Source: Ptiloglossa arizonensis
Lineage: Eukaryota; Arthropoda; Insecta; Hymenoptera; Colletidae
Direction: 5' to 3'
Assembly (NCBI RefSeq): GCF_051014685.1
Contig: NW_027478486.1
Location: 372,001-436,000, forward strand
DNA: 64,000 nucleotides
Shown here: positions 40,781 through 54,130 of the stretch, piece by piece
How positions within the stretch are numbered: the stretch's first letter is position 1
How the letters are laid out: each line of letters starts with the position of its first letter
Program-made: the position numbers and the translations under genes
Notes under the pieces: model-generated
Seen by the model: only the letters and a program-made list of their open reading frames with translations
Databases searched by the model: none
What the model was told of the DNA's origin: nothing

Positions 40781-43700
40781 GGAAAAGCACACACCCCATT
40801 GTATTCGGGCGAGTTTCTACTTCCAGATGCAACAGAAATTTTTCGAATTCGTCAATCCGTTCGCGAGATATGGGAGTTCGAAGTTAAGGAATGGTTGAGA
40901 AACCATCACAATTTTCGCAAGTCTGATACCCGAAACCAATAACTACTATGGCCTGGGGCAAAAATACACATACCGTTGTAATCGGGCGAGTTTCTGCTTT
41001 CAGATGCAATAGGAAATTCTCGAGTTCGTCAATCCGTTCGCGAGATATGGGAGTTTGATGTTAAGGAATGGTTGAGAAACCATCAAAATTTTCGCTGGTC
41101 TGATACACGAAACCAATAACTGGAATGGCCTAGGGGAAAAGTACAACACCATTGTAATCGGGGTAGTTTCTACTTTCAGATGCAACAGGAATTTCTCGAG
41201 TTCGTCAATCAGTTCGCGAGATATGGGAGTTTGAAGTTAAGGAATGGTTGAGAAACCATCAAAATTTTCGCAAGTCTGATACTCGAAACCAATAACTAAT
41301 ATAGCCTAGGGCAAAAATGCACATACCGTTGTAATCGGGCGAGTTTCTGCTTTCAGATGCAACAGGAATTTCTCGAGTTCGTCAATCCGTTCGCGAGATA
41401 TGGGAGTTTGAAGTTAAGGAATGGTTGAGAAACCATCAAAATTTTCGCTGGTCTGATACACGAAACCAATAACTGGAATGGCCTACGGGAAAAGTACAAC
41501 ACCATTGTAATCGGGCTAGTTTCGGCTTTCAGATGCAACAGGAATTTCTCGAGTTCGTCAATCCGTTCGCAAGATATGGGAGTTTGAAGTTAAGGAATGG
41601 TTGAGAAACCATCACAATTTTCGCAAGCCTGATACCCGAAACCAATAACTACTATGGCCTGGGGCAAAAATACACATACCGTTGTAATCGGGCGACTTTC
41701 CACTTTCATATGCAACAGGAATTTCTCGAGTTCGTCAATCCGTTCGCGAGATATGGGAGTTTGAAGTTAAGGAATGGTTGAGAAACCATCAAGATTTTCG
41801 CTGGTCTGATACCCGAAACGAATAACTACTATAGCCTGGGGCAAAAATACACATACCGTTGTAATCGGGAGAGTTTCTACTTCCAGATGCAACAGAAATT
41901 TTTCGAGTGCGTCAATCCGTTCGCGAGATATGGGAGTTTGAAGTTAAGGAATGGTTGAGGAACCATCACAATTTTCGCAAGTCTGATACTCGAAAGAAAT
42001 AACTGGAACGGCCTAGGGGAAAAGTACATACACTATTGTAATCGGGCGAGTTTCTACTTTCAGATGCAACAGGAATTTCTCGAGTTCGTCAATGCGTTCG
42101 CGAGATATGGGAATTTGAGGTTAAGGAATGCTTGAGAAACCATCAAAATTTTCGCAAGTCTGATACTCGAAACCAATAACTACTATGGCCTAGGGCAAAA
42201 ATGCACATACCGTTGTAATCGAGCGAGTTTCTGCTTTCAGATGCAACAGGAATTTCTCGAGTTCGTCAAACCGTTCGCGAGATATAGGAGTTTGAAGTTA
42301 AGGAATGGTTGAGAAACCATCAAAATTTTCGCAAGTCTGATACTCGAAACCAATAACTAATATAGCCTAGGGCAAAAATGCACATACCGTTGTAATCGGG
42401 CGAGTTTCTACTTTCAGATGCAACAGGAATTTCTCGAGTTCGTGAATCCTTTCGAGGGATATGGGAGTTTGAAGTTAAGGAATGTTTGAGAAACCATCAA
42501 AATTTTCGCAAGCCTGATACTCGAAACCAATCACTACAATGGCCTAGGGGGAAAATACACATACCGTTGTAATCGGGCGAGTTTCTGCTTTCAGATACAA
42601 TAGGAAATTCTGGAGTTCGTCAATCCGTTCGCGAGATATGGGAGTTTGAAGTTAAGGAATGGTTGAGAAACCATCAAAATTTTCGCAATTCTGATGCTAG
42701 AAACGATAACTGGAATGGCCTAGGGGAAAAGTACACACACTGTTGTAAACGGGCGAGGTCCTACTTCCGCATGCAACAGGAATTTCTCGAGTTCGTCATT
42801 CCGTTCGCGAGATATGGGAGTTTGAAGATAAGGAATGGTTGAGAATCCATCAAAATTTTCGCTGGTCTGATACTCGAAACCAATAACTGGAATGGCCTAG
42901 GGGAAAAGTACACACACCATTGTAATCGGGCGGGTTTCTACTTTCAGATACAACAGGAATTTCTCGAGTTCGTCAATGTGTGCGCGAGATACGGGAGTTT
43001 GAAGTTAAGGAATGGCTGAGAAATCATCAAAATTTTCGCAAGACTGATACTCGAATCCAATAACTACTATGGCCTAGGGCAAAAATACACACACCGTTGT
43101 AATCGGGCGACTTTCCACTTTCACATGCAACAGGAATTTCTCGAGTTCGTCAATCCGTTCGCGAGATATGGGAGTTTGAAGTTAAGGAATGGTTGAGAAA
43201 CCATCAAAATTTTCGCAAGTCTGATTCTCGAAACCAGTAACTACTATGGCCTAGGGCAATAATACAAATACCATTGTAATCGGGCGAGATTCTACTTTCA
43301 GATGCAACAGGAATTTCTCGAGTTCGTCAAACCGTTCGCGAGATATGGGAGTTTGAAATTAAGGAATGGTTGAGAAACCATCACAATTTTCGCAAGTCTG
43401 ATACCCGAAACCAATAACTACTATGGCGTGGGGCAAAAATACATATACCGTTGTAATCGGGCGGGTTTCTACTTTCAGATACAACAGGAATTTCTCGAGT
43501 TCGTCAATGCGTTCGCAAGATATGGTAGTTTGAAGTTAAGGAATGGCTGAGAAATCATCAAAATTTTCGCAAGACTGATACTCGAATCCAATAACTGGAA
43601 TGGCCTAGGGGAAATGTACACACAGCATTGTAATCGGGCGAGTTTCTACTTTCAGATGCAACAGGAATTTCTCGAGTTCGTCAATCCTTTCGAGATATAT

Positions 43701-44682
43701 GGGAGTTTGATTTTAAGGAATGGTTGAGAAACCATCAAAATTTTCGCAAGTCTGATACTCGAAACCAATAACTACTATGGCCTAGGGCAAATATACACAT
43801 ACCGTTGTAATCGGGCGAGTTTCTACTTTCAGATGCAATAGGAATTTCTTGAGTTCGTCAATGCGTTCGCGAGATATGGGAATTTGAAGTTAAGGAATGG
43901 TTGAGAAACCATCAAAATTTTCGCTGGTCTGATACACGAAACCAATAACTGGAATGGCCTAGGGGAAAAGTACAACACCATTGTAATCGGGCTAGTTTCT
44001 ACTTTCAGATGCAACAGGAATTTCTCGAGTTCGTCAACCAGTTCGCGAGATATGGGAGTTTGAAGTTAAGGAATGGTTGAGAAACCATCAAAATTTTCGC
44101 AAGTCTGATACTCGAAACCAATAACTAATATAGCCTAGGGCAAAAATGCACATACCGTTGTAATCGGGCGAATTTCGGCTTTCAGATGCAACAGGAATTT
44201 CTCGAGTTCGTCAATCCGTTCGCAAGATGTGGGAGTTTGAAGTTAAGGAATGGTTGAGGAACCATCTAAATTTTCGCTGATCTGATACTCGAAACCAGCA
44301 ACTGGAATGGCCTAGGGGAAAAATACACATACCGTTGTAATCGGGCGACTTTCCACTTTCACATGCAACAGGAATTTCTCGAGTTCGTCAATCCGTTCGC
44401 GAGATATGGGAGTTTGAAGTTAAGGAATGGTTGAGAAACCATCAAAATTTTCGCTGGTCTGATACTCGAAACCAACAACTAGAACGGCCTAGGGGAAAAG
44501 TACACACACCATTGTAATCGGACTAGTTTCTACTTTCAGATGCAACAGGAATTTCTCGAGTTCGTCAATGCGTTCGCGAGATATGGGGGTTTGAAGTTAA
44601 GGAATGGTTGAGAAACCATCAAAATTTTCGCAATTCTGATGCTAGAAACGATAACGGGAATGGCCTAGGGGAAAAGTACACA

Positions 44683-44699
44683 CACCGTTGTAAACGGGC
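44683..44699 (+). promoter_or_regulatory. Best-matching CENP-B-box-like variant
   Basis: In this monomer the motif reads CACCGTTGTAAACGGGC. The T-to-A change at box position 12 restores the purine of the mammalian consensus, giving about 13 of 17 matches. It lies in a monomer marked by GATGCTAG near 44638, which recurs at 46936 and 54012 as part of a repeated block. Confidence 0.45.
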
Positions 44700-46689
44700 G
44701 AGTTTCTACTTCCACATGCAACAGGAATTTCTCGAGTTCGTCATTCCGTTCGCGAGATATGGGAGTTTGAAGATAAGGAATGGTTGAGAATCCATCAAAA
44801 TTTTCGCAAGTCTGATACTCGAAACCAATAACTACTATGGCCTAGGGCAAATATACACATACCGTTGTAATCGGGCGAGTTTCTACTTTCAGGTGCAACA
44901 GGAATTTCTCGAGTTCGTCAATCCGTTCGCGAGATATGGGTGTTTGAAGTTAAGGAACGGTTGAGAAACCATTAAAATTTTCGCAAGTCTGATACTCGAA
45001 ACCAGTAACTACAAAGGCCTAGGGGAAAATACACATACCTTTGTAATCGGGCGAGTTTCTACTTTCAGATGCAACAGGAATTTCTCGAGTGCGTCAATTC
45101 GTTCGCGAGATATGGGAGTTTGAAGTTAAGGAATGGTTGAGAAACCATCACAATTTTCGCAAGTCTGATACCCGAAACCAATAACTACTATGGCCTAGGG
45201 CAAAAATACAGATACCGTTGTAATCGGGCGAGTCTCTGCTTTCAGATGCAATAGCAAATTCTCGAGTTCGTCAATCCGTTCGCGAGATATGGGAGTTTGA
45301 AGTTAAGGAATGGTTGAGGAACCATCACAATTTCCGCAAGTCTGATACTCGAAACAAATAACTGGAACGGCCTAGGGGAAAAGTACACCCACCATTGTAA
45401 ACGGGCGGGTTTCTACTTTCAGATACAACAGGAATTTCTCGAGTTCGTCAATGCGTTCGCAAGATATGGTAGTTTGAAGTTAAGGAATGGCTGAGAAATC
45501 ATCAAAATTTTCGCAAGACTGATACTCGAATCCAATAACTACTATGGCCTAGGGCAAAAATACACACACCGTTGTAATCGGACGAGTTTCTGCTTTCAGA
45601 TGCAATAGGAAATTCTCGAGTTCGTCAATCCGTGCGCGAGATATGGAAGTGTGAAGTTAAGGAATGGTTGAGAAACCATCAAAATATTCGCAAGTCTGAT
45701 ACTCGAAACCAATAAGTACAAAGGCCTAGGGGGAAAACACACATACCTTTGTAATCGGGCGAGTTTCTACTTTCAGGTGCAACAGGAATTTCTCGAGTTC
45801 GTCAATCCGTTCGGGAGATATGGGTGTTTGAAGTTAAGGAACGGTTGAGAAACCATTAAAATTTACGCAAGTCTGATACTCGAAACCAATAACTACAAAG
45901 GCCTAGGGGAAAATACACATACCTTTGTAATCGGGCGAGTATCTACTTTCAGATGCAACAGGAATTTCTCGAGTGCGTCAATCCGTTCGCGAGATATGGG
46001 AGTTTGAAGTTAAGGAATGGTTGAGAAACCATCAGAATTTTCGCTGGTCTGATACCCGAAACGAATAACTACTATGGCCAGGGGCAAAAATACACATACC
46101 GTTGTAATCGGGAGAGTTTCTACTTCCAGATGCAACAGAAATTTTTCGAGTTCGTCAATCCGTTCGCGAGATATGGGAGTTCGAAGTTAAGGAATGGTTG
46201 AGAAACCATCACAATTTTCGCAAGTCTGATACCCGAAACCAATAACTACTATGGCCTGGGGCAAAAATACACATACCGTTGTAATCGGGCGAGTTTCTGC
46301 TTTCAGATGCAATAGGAAATTCTCGAGTTCGTCAATCCGTTCGCGAGATATGGGAGTTTGAAGTTAAGGAATGGTTGAGAAACCATCAAAATTTTCGCTG
46401 GTCTGATACTCGAAACCAACAACTGGAATGGCCTAGGGGAAAAGTACACACACCATTGTAAACGGGCGAGTTTCTACTTCCACATGCAACAGGAATTTCT
46501 CGAGTTCGTCATTCCGTTCGCGAGATATGGGAGTTTGAAGATAAGGAATGGTTGAGAATCCATCAAAATTTTCGCTGGTCTGATACTCGAAACCAATAAC
46601 TGGAATGGCCTAGGGGAACAGTACACACACCATTGTAATCGGGCGGGTTTCTACTTTCAGATACAACAGGAATTTCTCGAGTTCGTCAA

Positions 46690-47060
46690 TGCGTGCGCGA
46701 GATACGGGAGTTTGAAGTTAAGGAATGGCTGAGAAATCATCAAAATTTTCGCAAGACTGATACTCGAAACCAATAACTACTATGGCCTAGGGCAAAAATA
46801 CACACACCGTTGTAATCGGGCGAGTTTCTGCTTTCAGATGCAATAGGAAATTCTCGAGTTCGTCAATGCGTTCGCGAGATATGGGGGTTTGAAGTTAAGG
46901 AATGGTTGAGAAACCATCAAAATTTTCGCAATTCTGATGCTAGAAACGATAACTGGAATGGCCTAGGGGAAAAGTACACACACCGTTGTAAACGGGCGAG
47001 TTTCTACTTCCACATGCAACAGGAATTTCTCGAGTTCGTCATTCCGTTCGCGAGATATGG
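46690..47060. repeat. Block duplicated at 53.77 kb
   Basis: Matches ~53766-54140 at offset 7076 (40 x 177 minus 4). It contains the GCGTGCGCGAGATACGG monomer followed by the GATGCTAG monomer with the best CENP-B-box-like variant. Confidence 0.75.
46981..46997 (+). promoter_or_regulatory. Best-matching CENP-B-box-like variant, second copy
   Basis: Identical 17-mer to the one at 44683-44699, in the related monomer 13 units downstream. It matches about 13 of 17 consensus positions. Confidence 0.45.
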
Positions 47061-47159
47061 GAGTTTGAAGTTAAGGAACGGTTGAGAAACCATCAAAATT
47101 TTCGCAAGTCTGATCCTCGAAACCAATAACTACTATGGCCTAGGGCAAATATACACATA

Positions 47160-49060
47160 CCGTTGTAATCGGGCGAGTTTCTACTTTCAGATGCAACAGG
47201 AATTTCTCGAGTTCGTCAATGTGTTCGCGTGATATGGGAATTTGAATTTAAGGAATGCTTGAGAAACCATCAAAATTTTCGCAAGTCTGATAATCGAAAC
47301 AAATAACTACTATGGCCTAGGGCAAAAATGCACATACCGTTGTAATCGGGCGAGTTTCTGCTTTCAGATGCAACAGGAATGTCTCGAGTTCGTCAATCCG
47401 TTCGCGAGATATGGGAGTTTGAAGTAAAGGAATGGTTGAGAAACCATCAAAATTTTCGCAAGTCTGATACCCGAAACCAATAACTACTATGGCCTAGGGC
47501 AAAAATACACATACCGTTGTAATCGGGCGAGTCTCTGCTTTCAGATGCAATAGGAAATTCTCGAGTTCGTCAATCCGTTCGCGAGATATGGGAGTTTGAA
47601 GTTAAGGAATGGTTGAGGAACCATCACAATTTCCGCAAGTCTGATACTCGAAACAAATAACTGGAACGGCCTAGGGGAAAAGTACACCCACCATTGTAAA
47701 CGGGCGGGTTTCTACTTTCAGATGCAACAGGAATTTCTCGAGTTCGTCAATGCGTTCGCAAGATATGGTAGTTTGAAGTTAAGGAATGGCTGAGAAATCA
47801 TCAAAATTTTCGCAAGACTGATACACGAAACCAATAACTGGAATGGCCTAGGGGAAAAGTACAACACCATTGTATTCGGGCTAGTTTCTACTTTCAGATG
47901 CAACAGGAATTTCTCGAGTTCGTCAATCAGTTCGCGAGATATGGGAGTTTGAAGTTAAGGAATGGTTGAGAAACCATCAAAATTTTCGCAAGTCTGATAC
48001 TCGAAACCAATAAGTAATATAGCCTAAGGCAAAAATGCACATACCGTTGTAATCGGGCGAGTCTCTGCTTTCAGATGCAATAGGAAATTCTCGAGTTCGT
48101 CAATCCGTTCGCGAGATATGGGAGTTTGAAGTTAAGGAATGGTTGAGGAACCATCACAATTTCCGCAAGTCTGATACTCGAAACCAGTAACTACTATGGC
48201 CCAGGGTAATAATACAAATACCATTGTAATCGGGCGAGATTCTGCTTTCAGATGCAAGAGGAATTTCTCGACTTCGTCAAACCGTTCGCGAGATATGGGA
48301 GTTTGAAATTAAGGAATGGTTGAGAAACCATCACAATTTTCGCAAGTCTGATACCCGAAACCAATAACTACTATGGCGTGGGGCAAAAATACACATACCG
48401 TTGTAATCGGGGCGAGTTTCTGCTTTCAGATGCAATAGGAAATTCTCGAGTGCGTCAATCCGTTGGCGAGATATGGGAGTTTGAAGTTAAGGAATGGTTG
48501 AGGAACCATCACAATTTCCGCAAGTCTGATACTCGAAACAAATAACTGGAACGGCCTAGGGGAAAAGTACACCCACCATTGTAATCGGGCGGGTTTCTAC
48601 TTTCAGATACAACAGAAATTTCTCGAGTTCGTCAATGCGTTCGCAAGATATGGTAGTTTGAAGTTAAGGAATGGCTGAGAAATCATCAAAATTTTCGCAA
48701 GACTGATACTCGAATCCAATAACTGGAATCGCCTAGGGGAAATGTACACACACCATTGTAACCGGGCGAGTTTCTACTTTCAGATGCAACAGGAATTTCT
48801 CGAGTTCGTCAATCCTTTCGAGATATATGGGAGTTTGAAGTTAAGGAATGGTTGAGAAACCATCAAAATTTTCGCTGGTCTGAAACACGAAACCAATAAC
48901 TACTATGGCCTGGGGCAAAAATACACACACTATTATAATCGTGCGAGTTTCTACTTTCAGATGCAACAGGAATTTCTCGAGTTCGTCAAACCGTTCGCGA
49001 GATATAGGAGTTTGAAGTTAAGGAATGGTTGAGAAACCATCCAAATTTTCGCTGGTCTGA
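47160..49060. repeat. Source-like block for the 55.8-60.9 kb expansions
   Basis: ~47590-48056 matches 56436-56902 (offset 8846). ~48057-48660 matches ~56018-56630 (offset 7961). The GTGTTCGCG monomer at 47221 recurs at 55889 and 60844. The segment order therefore differs between the two places, so more than one duplication is needed to explain them. Confidence 0.7.
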
Positions 49061-51980
49061 TACTCGAAACAAATAACTACTATGGCCTAGGGCAAAAATG
49101 CACATACCGTTGTAATCGGGCGAGTTTCTGCTTTCAGATGCAACAGGAATGTCTCGAGTTCGTCAATCCGTTCGCGAGATATGGGAGTTTGAAGTTAAGG
49201 AATGGTTGAGAAACCATCAAAATTTTCGCTGGTCTGAAACACGAAACCAATAACTGGAATGGCCTAGGGGAAAAGTACAACACCATTGTAATCGGGCTAG
49301 TTTCTACTTTCAGATGCAACAGGAATTTCTCGAGTTCGTCAATCAGTTCGCGAGATATGGGAGTTTGAAGTTAAGGAATGGTTGAGAAACCATCAAAATT
49401 TTCGCAAGTCTGATACTCGAAACCAATAAGTAATATAGCCTAGGGCAAAAATGCACATACCGTTGTAATCGGGCGAATTTCGGCTTTCAGATGCAACAGG
49501 AATTTCTCGAGTTCGTCAATCCGTTCGCAAGATATGGGAGTTTGAAGTTAAGGAATGGTTGAGAAACCATCAAAATTTTCGCTGGTCTGATACTCGAAAC
49601 CAACAACTCGAATGGCCTAGGGGAAAAATACACATACCGTTGTAATCGGGCGACATTCCACTTTCACATGCAACAGGAATTTCTCGAGTTCGTCAATCCG
49701 TTCGCGAGATATGGGAGTTTGAAGTTAAGGAATGGTTGAGAAACCATCAAAATTTTCGCTGGTCTGATACCCGAAACGAATAACTACTATGGCCTGGGGC
49801 AAAAATACACATACCGTTGTAATCGGGAGAGTTTCTACTTCCAGATGCAACAGAAATTTTTCGAGTTCGTCAATCCGTTCGCGAGATATGGGAGTTCGAA
49901 GTTAAGGAATGGTTGAGAAACCATCACAATTTTCGCAAGTCTGATACCCGAAACCAATAACTACTATGGCCTGGGGCAAAAATACACACACTATTATAAT
50001 CGTGCGAGTTTCTACTTTCAGATGCAACAGGAATTTCTCGAGTTCGTCAAACCGTTCGCGAGATATAGGAGTTTGAAGTTAAGGAATGGTTGAGAAACCA
50101 TCCAAATTTTCGCTGGTCTGATACACGAAACCAATAACTGGAATGGCCTAGGGGAAAAGTACACACACCATTGTAATCGGGCTAGTTTCTACTTTCAGAT
50201 GCAACAGGTATATCTCGAGTTCGTCAATCAGTTCGCGAGATATGGGAGTTTGAAGTTAAGGAATGGTAGAGAAACCATCAAAATTTTCGCAAGTCTGATA
50301 CTCGAAACCAACAACTCGAATGGCCTAGGGGAAAAATACACATACCGTTGTAATCGGGCGACTTTCCACTTTCACATGCAACAGGAATTTCTCGAGTTCG
50401 TCAATCCGTTCGCGAGATATGGGAGTTTGAAGTTAAGGAATGGTTGAGAAACCATCAAAATTTTCGCTGGTCTGATACCCGAAACGAATAACTACTATGG
50501 CCTGGGGCAAAAATACACATACCGTTGTAATCGGGAGAGTTTCTACTTCCAGATGCAACAGAAATTTTTCGAGTTCGTCAATCCGTTCGCGAGATATGGG
50601 AGTTCGAAGTTAAGGAATGGTTGAGAAACCATCACAATTTTCGCAAGTCTGATACCCGAAACCCATAACTACTATGGCCTGGGGCAAAAATGCACATACC
50701 GTTGTAATCGGGCGAGTTTCTGCTTTCAGATGCAACAGGAATTTCTCGAGTTCGTCAAACCGTTCGCGAGATATAGGAGTTTGAAGTTAAGGAATGGTTG
50801 AGAAACCATCAAAATTTTCGCTGGTCTGATACACGAAACCAATAACTGGAATGGCCTAGGGGAAAAGTACACACACCATTGTAATCGGGCTAGTTTCTAC
50901 TTTCAGATGCAACAGGTATATCTCGAGTTCGTCAATCAGTTCGCGAGATATGGGAGTTTGAAGTTAAGGAATGGTTGAGAAACCATCAAAATTTTCGCAA
51001 GCCTGATACTCGAAACCAATAACAACTATAGCCTAGGGCAAAAATGCACATACCGTTGTAATCGGGCGAGCTTCTGCTTTCAGATGCAACAGGAATTTCT
51101 CGAGTTCGTCTATCCGTTCGCGAGATATGGGAGTTTGAAGTTATGGAATGGTTGAGGAACCATCAAAATTGTCGCAACTGTGATGCTAGAAACGAATAAC
51201 AGGAATGGCCTAGGGGAAAAGTACACACGCCATTGTAGTCGGACTAGTTTCTACTTTCAGATGCAACAGGAATTTCTCGAGTTCGTCAATCCGTTCGCGA
51301 GATATGGGAGTTTGAAATTAAGGAATGGTTGAGAAACCATCAAAATTTTCGCAAGTCTGATTCTCGAAACCAATAACTACTATGGCCTAGTGCAAAAATG
51401 CACATACCGTTGTAATCGGGCGAGTTTCTGCTTTCAGATGCAACAGGAATTTCTCGAGTTCGTCAATCCGTTCGCGAGATATGGGAGTTTGAAGTTAAGG
51501 AATGGTTGAGAAACCATCAAAATTTTCGCTGGTCTGATACTCGAAACCAACAACTGGAATGGCCTAGGGGAAAAGTACACACACCATTGTAATCGGACTA
51601 GTTTCTACTTTCAGATGCAACAGGAATTTCTCGAGTTCGTCAATGCGTTCGCGAGATATGGGGGTTTGAAGTTAAGGAATGGTTGAGAAACCATCAAAAT
51701 TTTCGCAAGTCTGATACTCCAAACCAATAACTACAAAGGCCTAGGGGAAAAATACACATACCTTTATAATCGGGCGACTTTCCAATTTCACATGCAACAG
51801 GAATTTCTCGAGTTCGTCAATCCGTTCGCGAGGTATGGGAGTTTGAAGTTAAGGAATGGTTGAGAAACCATCAAAATTTTCGCTGGTCTGATACCCGAAA
51901 CGAATAACTACTATGGCCTGGGGCAAAAATACACATACCGTTGTAATCGGGAGAGTTTCTACTTCCAGATGCAACAGAAA
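49060..51980. repeat. ~3-kb block, left copy
   Basis: Matches ~60913-64000 at offset 11853, changing to 12030 near 50.04 kb (one extra monomer in the right copy) and briefly to 12207 near 50.9 kb. It contains an internal 4-monomer repeat: TACCCGAAAC with CAGAAATTTTTCGAG at 49768 and 50476, offset 708. Confidence 0.8.
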
Positions 51981-52800
51981 TTTTTCGAGTTCGTCAAACC
52001 GTTCGCGAGATATGGGAGTTCGAAGTTAAGGAATGGTTGAGAAACCATCACAATTTTCGCAAGTCTGATACCCGAAACCAATAACTACTATGGCCTGGGG
52101 CAAAAATACACATACCGTTGTAATCGGGCGAGTTTCTGCTTTCAGATGCAACAGGAATTTCTCGAGTTCGTCAATCCGTTCGCGAGATATGGGAGTTTGA
52201 AGTTAAGGAATGGTTGAGAAACCATCAAAATTTTCGGTGGTCTGATACTCGAAACCAACAACTGGAATGGCCTAGGGGAAAAGTACACACACCATTGTAA
52301 TCGGGCGAGTTTCTACTTTGAGATGCAACAGGAACTTCTCGAGTTCGTCCTTCCGTTCGCGAGATATGGGAGTTTGAAATTAAGGAATGGTTGAGAAACC
52401 ATCAAAATTTTCGCAAGTCTGATACTCGAAACCAATAACTACAATGGCCTAGGGCAAGAATACAAATACCATTGTTATCGTGCGAGATTCTGCTTTCAGA
52501 TGCAACAGGAATTTCTCGAGTTCGTCAAACCGTTCGCGAGATATGGGAGTTTGAAATTAAGGAATGGTTGAGAAACCATCACAATTTTCGCAAGTCTGAT
52601 ACCCGAAACCAATAACTACTATGGCCTGGGGCAAAAATACACATACCGTTGTAATCGGGCGAGGTTCCACCGTCAGATGCAACAGGAATTTCTCGAGTTC
52701 GTCTATCCGTTCGCGAGATATGGGAGTTTGAAGTTATGGAATGGTTGAGAAACCATCAAAATTGTCGCAATTGTGATGCTAGAAACGAATAACAGGAATG
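51480..52800. repeat. 7.5-monomer block, left copy
   Basis: Matches ~54130-55455 at offset 2652 (15 x 177 minus 3). Shared private variants are ATCGGACTAG, CTACTTTGAGATG and TTGTCGCAATTGTGATG. It ends where this copy reads GCATAGGGGAAAAG and the other GCATAGGGGGAAAAC. Confidence 0.8.
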
Positions 52801-54130
52801 GCATAGGGGAAAAGTACACACACCATTGTAATCGGGCGAGTTTCTACTTTCAGATGCAACAGGAGTTTCTCGAGTGCGTCAATCCGTTCGCGAGATATGG
52901 GAGTTTGAAGTTATGTATGGTGAGAAACCATCACAATTTTCGCAAGTCTGATACCCGAAACCAATAACTACTATTGCCTAAGGCAAAAATACACATAGCG
53001 TTGTAATCGGGCGAGTATCTGCTTTCAGATGCAATAGGAAATTCTCGAGTTCGTTAATCCGTTCGCGACATATGGAAGTGTGAAGTTAAGGAATGGTTGA
53101 GAAACCATCAAAATTTTCGCAAGACTGATGCTCGAAACCAATAACTACAAAGGCCTAGGGGAAAAATACACATACCGTTGTAATCGGGCGCGTTTCTACT
53201 TCAACATGCAACAGGAATTTCTCGAGTTCGTCAATCCGTTCGCGAGATATGGGAGTGTGAAATTAAGGAATGGTTGAGAATCCATCCAAATTTTCGCTGG
53301 TCTGATACTCGAAACCAATAACTGGAATGGCCTAGGGGAAAAGTACACATACCGTTGTAATCGGGCTAGTTTCTACTTTCAGATGCAACAGGAATTTCTG
53401 GAGTTCGTCAATCCGTTCGCGAGATATGGGAGTTAGAAGTTAAGGAATGGTTGAGAAACCATCACAATTTTCGCAAGTCTGACACTCGAAACCAATAACT
53501 ACTATGGCCTAAGGCAAAAATACATATACCGTTGTAATCGGGCGAGTTTCTGCTTTCAGATGCAATAGGAAATTCTCGAGTTCGTCAATCCGTTCGCGAG
53601 ATATGGGAGTTTGAAGTTAAGGAATGGCTGAGAAATCATCAAAATTTTCGCAAGACTGATACTCGAAACCAATAATTACTATGGCCTAGGGCAAAAATAC
53701 ACACACCATTGTAATCGGGCGGGTTTCTACTTTCAGAAACAACAGGAATTTCTCGAGTTCGTCAATGCGTGCGCGAGATACGGCAGTTTGAAGTTAAGGA
53801 ATGGCTGAGAAATCATCAAAATTTTCGCAAGACTGATACTCGAAACCAATAACTACTATGGCCTAGGGCAAAAATACACACACCGTTGTAATCGGGCGAG
53901 TTTCTGCTTTCAGATGCAATAGGAAATTCTCGAGTTCGTCAATGCGTTCGCGAGATATGGGGGTTTGAAGTTAAGGAATGGTTGAGAAACCATCAAAATT
54001 TTCGCAATTCTGATGCTAGAAACGATAACTGGAATGGCCTAGGGGAAAAGTACACACACCGTTGTAAACGGGCGAGTTTCTACTTCCACATGCAACAGGA
54101 ATTTCTCGAGTTCGTCATTCCGTTCGCGAG
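52800..54130. repeat. Satellite between the two 7.5-monomer blocks
   Basis: Mixed monomers, including one with a shortened left half (TTATGTATGGTGAGAAACC near 52912) and, from 53766, the copy of the 46.69-47.06 kb block. Nothing but satellite is seen. Confidence 0.75.
54057..54073 (+). promoter_or_regulatory. Best-matching CENP-B-box-like variant, third copy
   Basis: Same 17-mer again. It lies 7076 bp (40 monomers minus 4 bp) from the copy at 46981, inside a block duplicated from ~46.69-47.06 kb. Confidence 0.45.

Larger units (their letters stand above)
30160..41000. repeat. Region F: diverged satellite with short HORs
   Basis: Entirely satellite, but more heterogeneous than its flanks. 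From the anchor at 27241 to the one at 39961 there are 72 monomers with 24 bp of net loss, against 18 bp in the first 154 and 15 bp in the last 135. Private variants include GATTTAATCGAG, AGAAAGGGG, CCGATAACTGG and GTTTCTTCAG (4-bp deletion). Confidence 0.85.
41000..47590. repeat. Region G, first part: 10-13-monomer periodicity
   Basis: Marker GAAGATAAGG recurs at 42821, 44766 and 46534 (offsets 1945 and 1768, or 11 and 10 monomers). Marker GATGCTAG recurs at 42693, 44638 and 46936 (11 and 13 monomers). The GAACGGTTGAG/CCATTAAAATT monomer recurs near 44941 and 45825 (five monomers). Wholly satellite, with unequal HOR lengths that suggest continuing rearrangement. Confidence 0.75.

Noticed and set aside
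52905..52935. Possible foreign insertion or frameshift in TTATGTATGGTGAGAAACC
   Set aside because: It is only a few bases shorter than the usual TTATGGAATGGTTGAGAAACC and is best read as a small deletion in one monomer.
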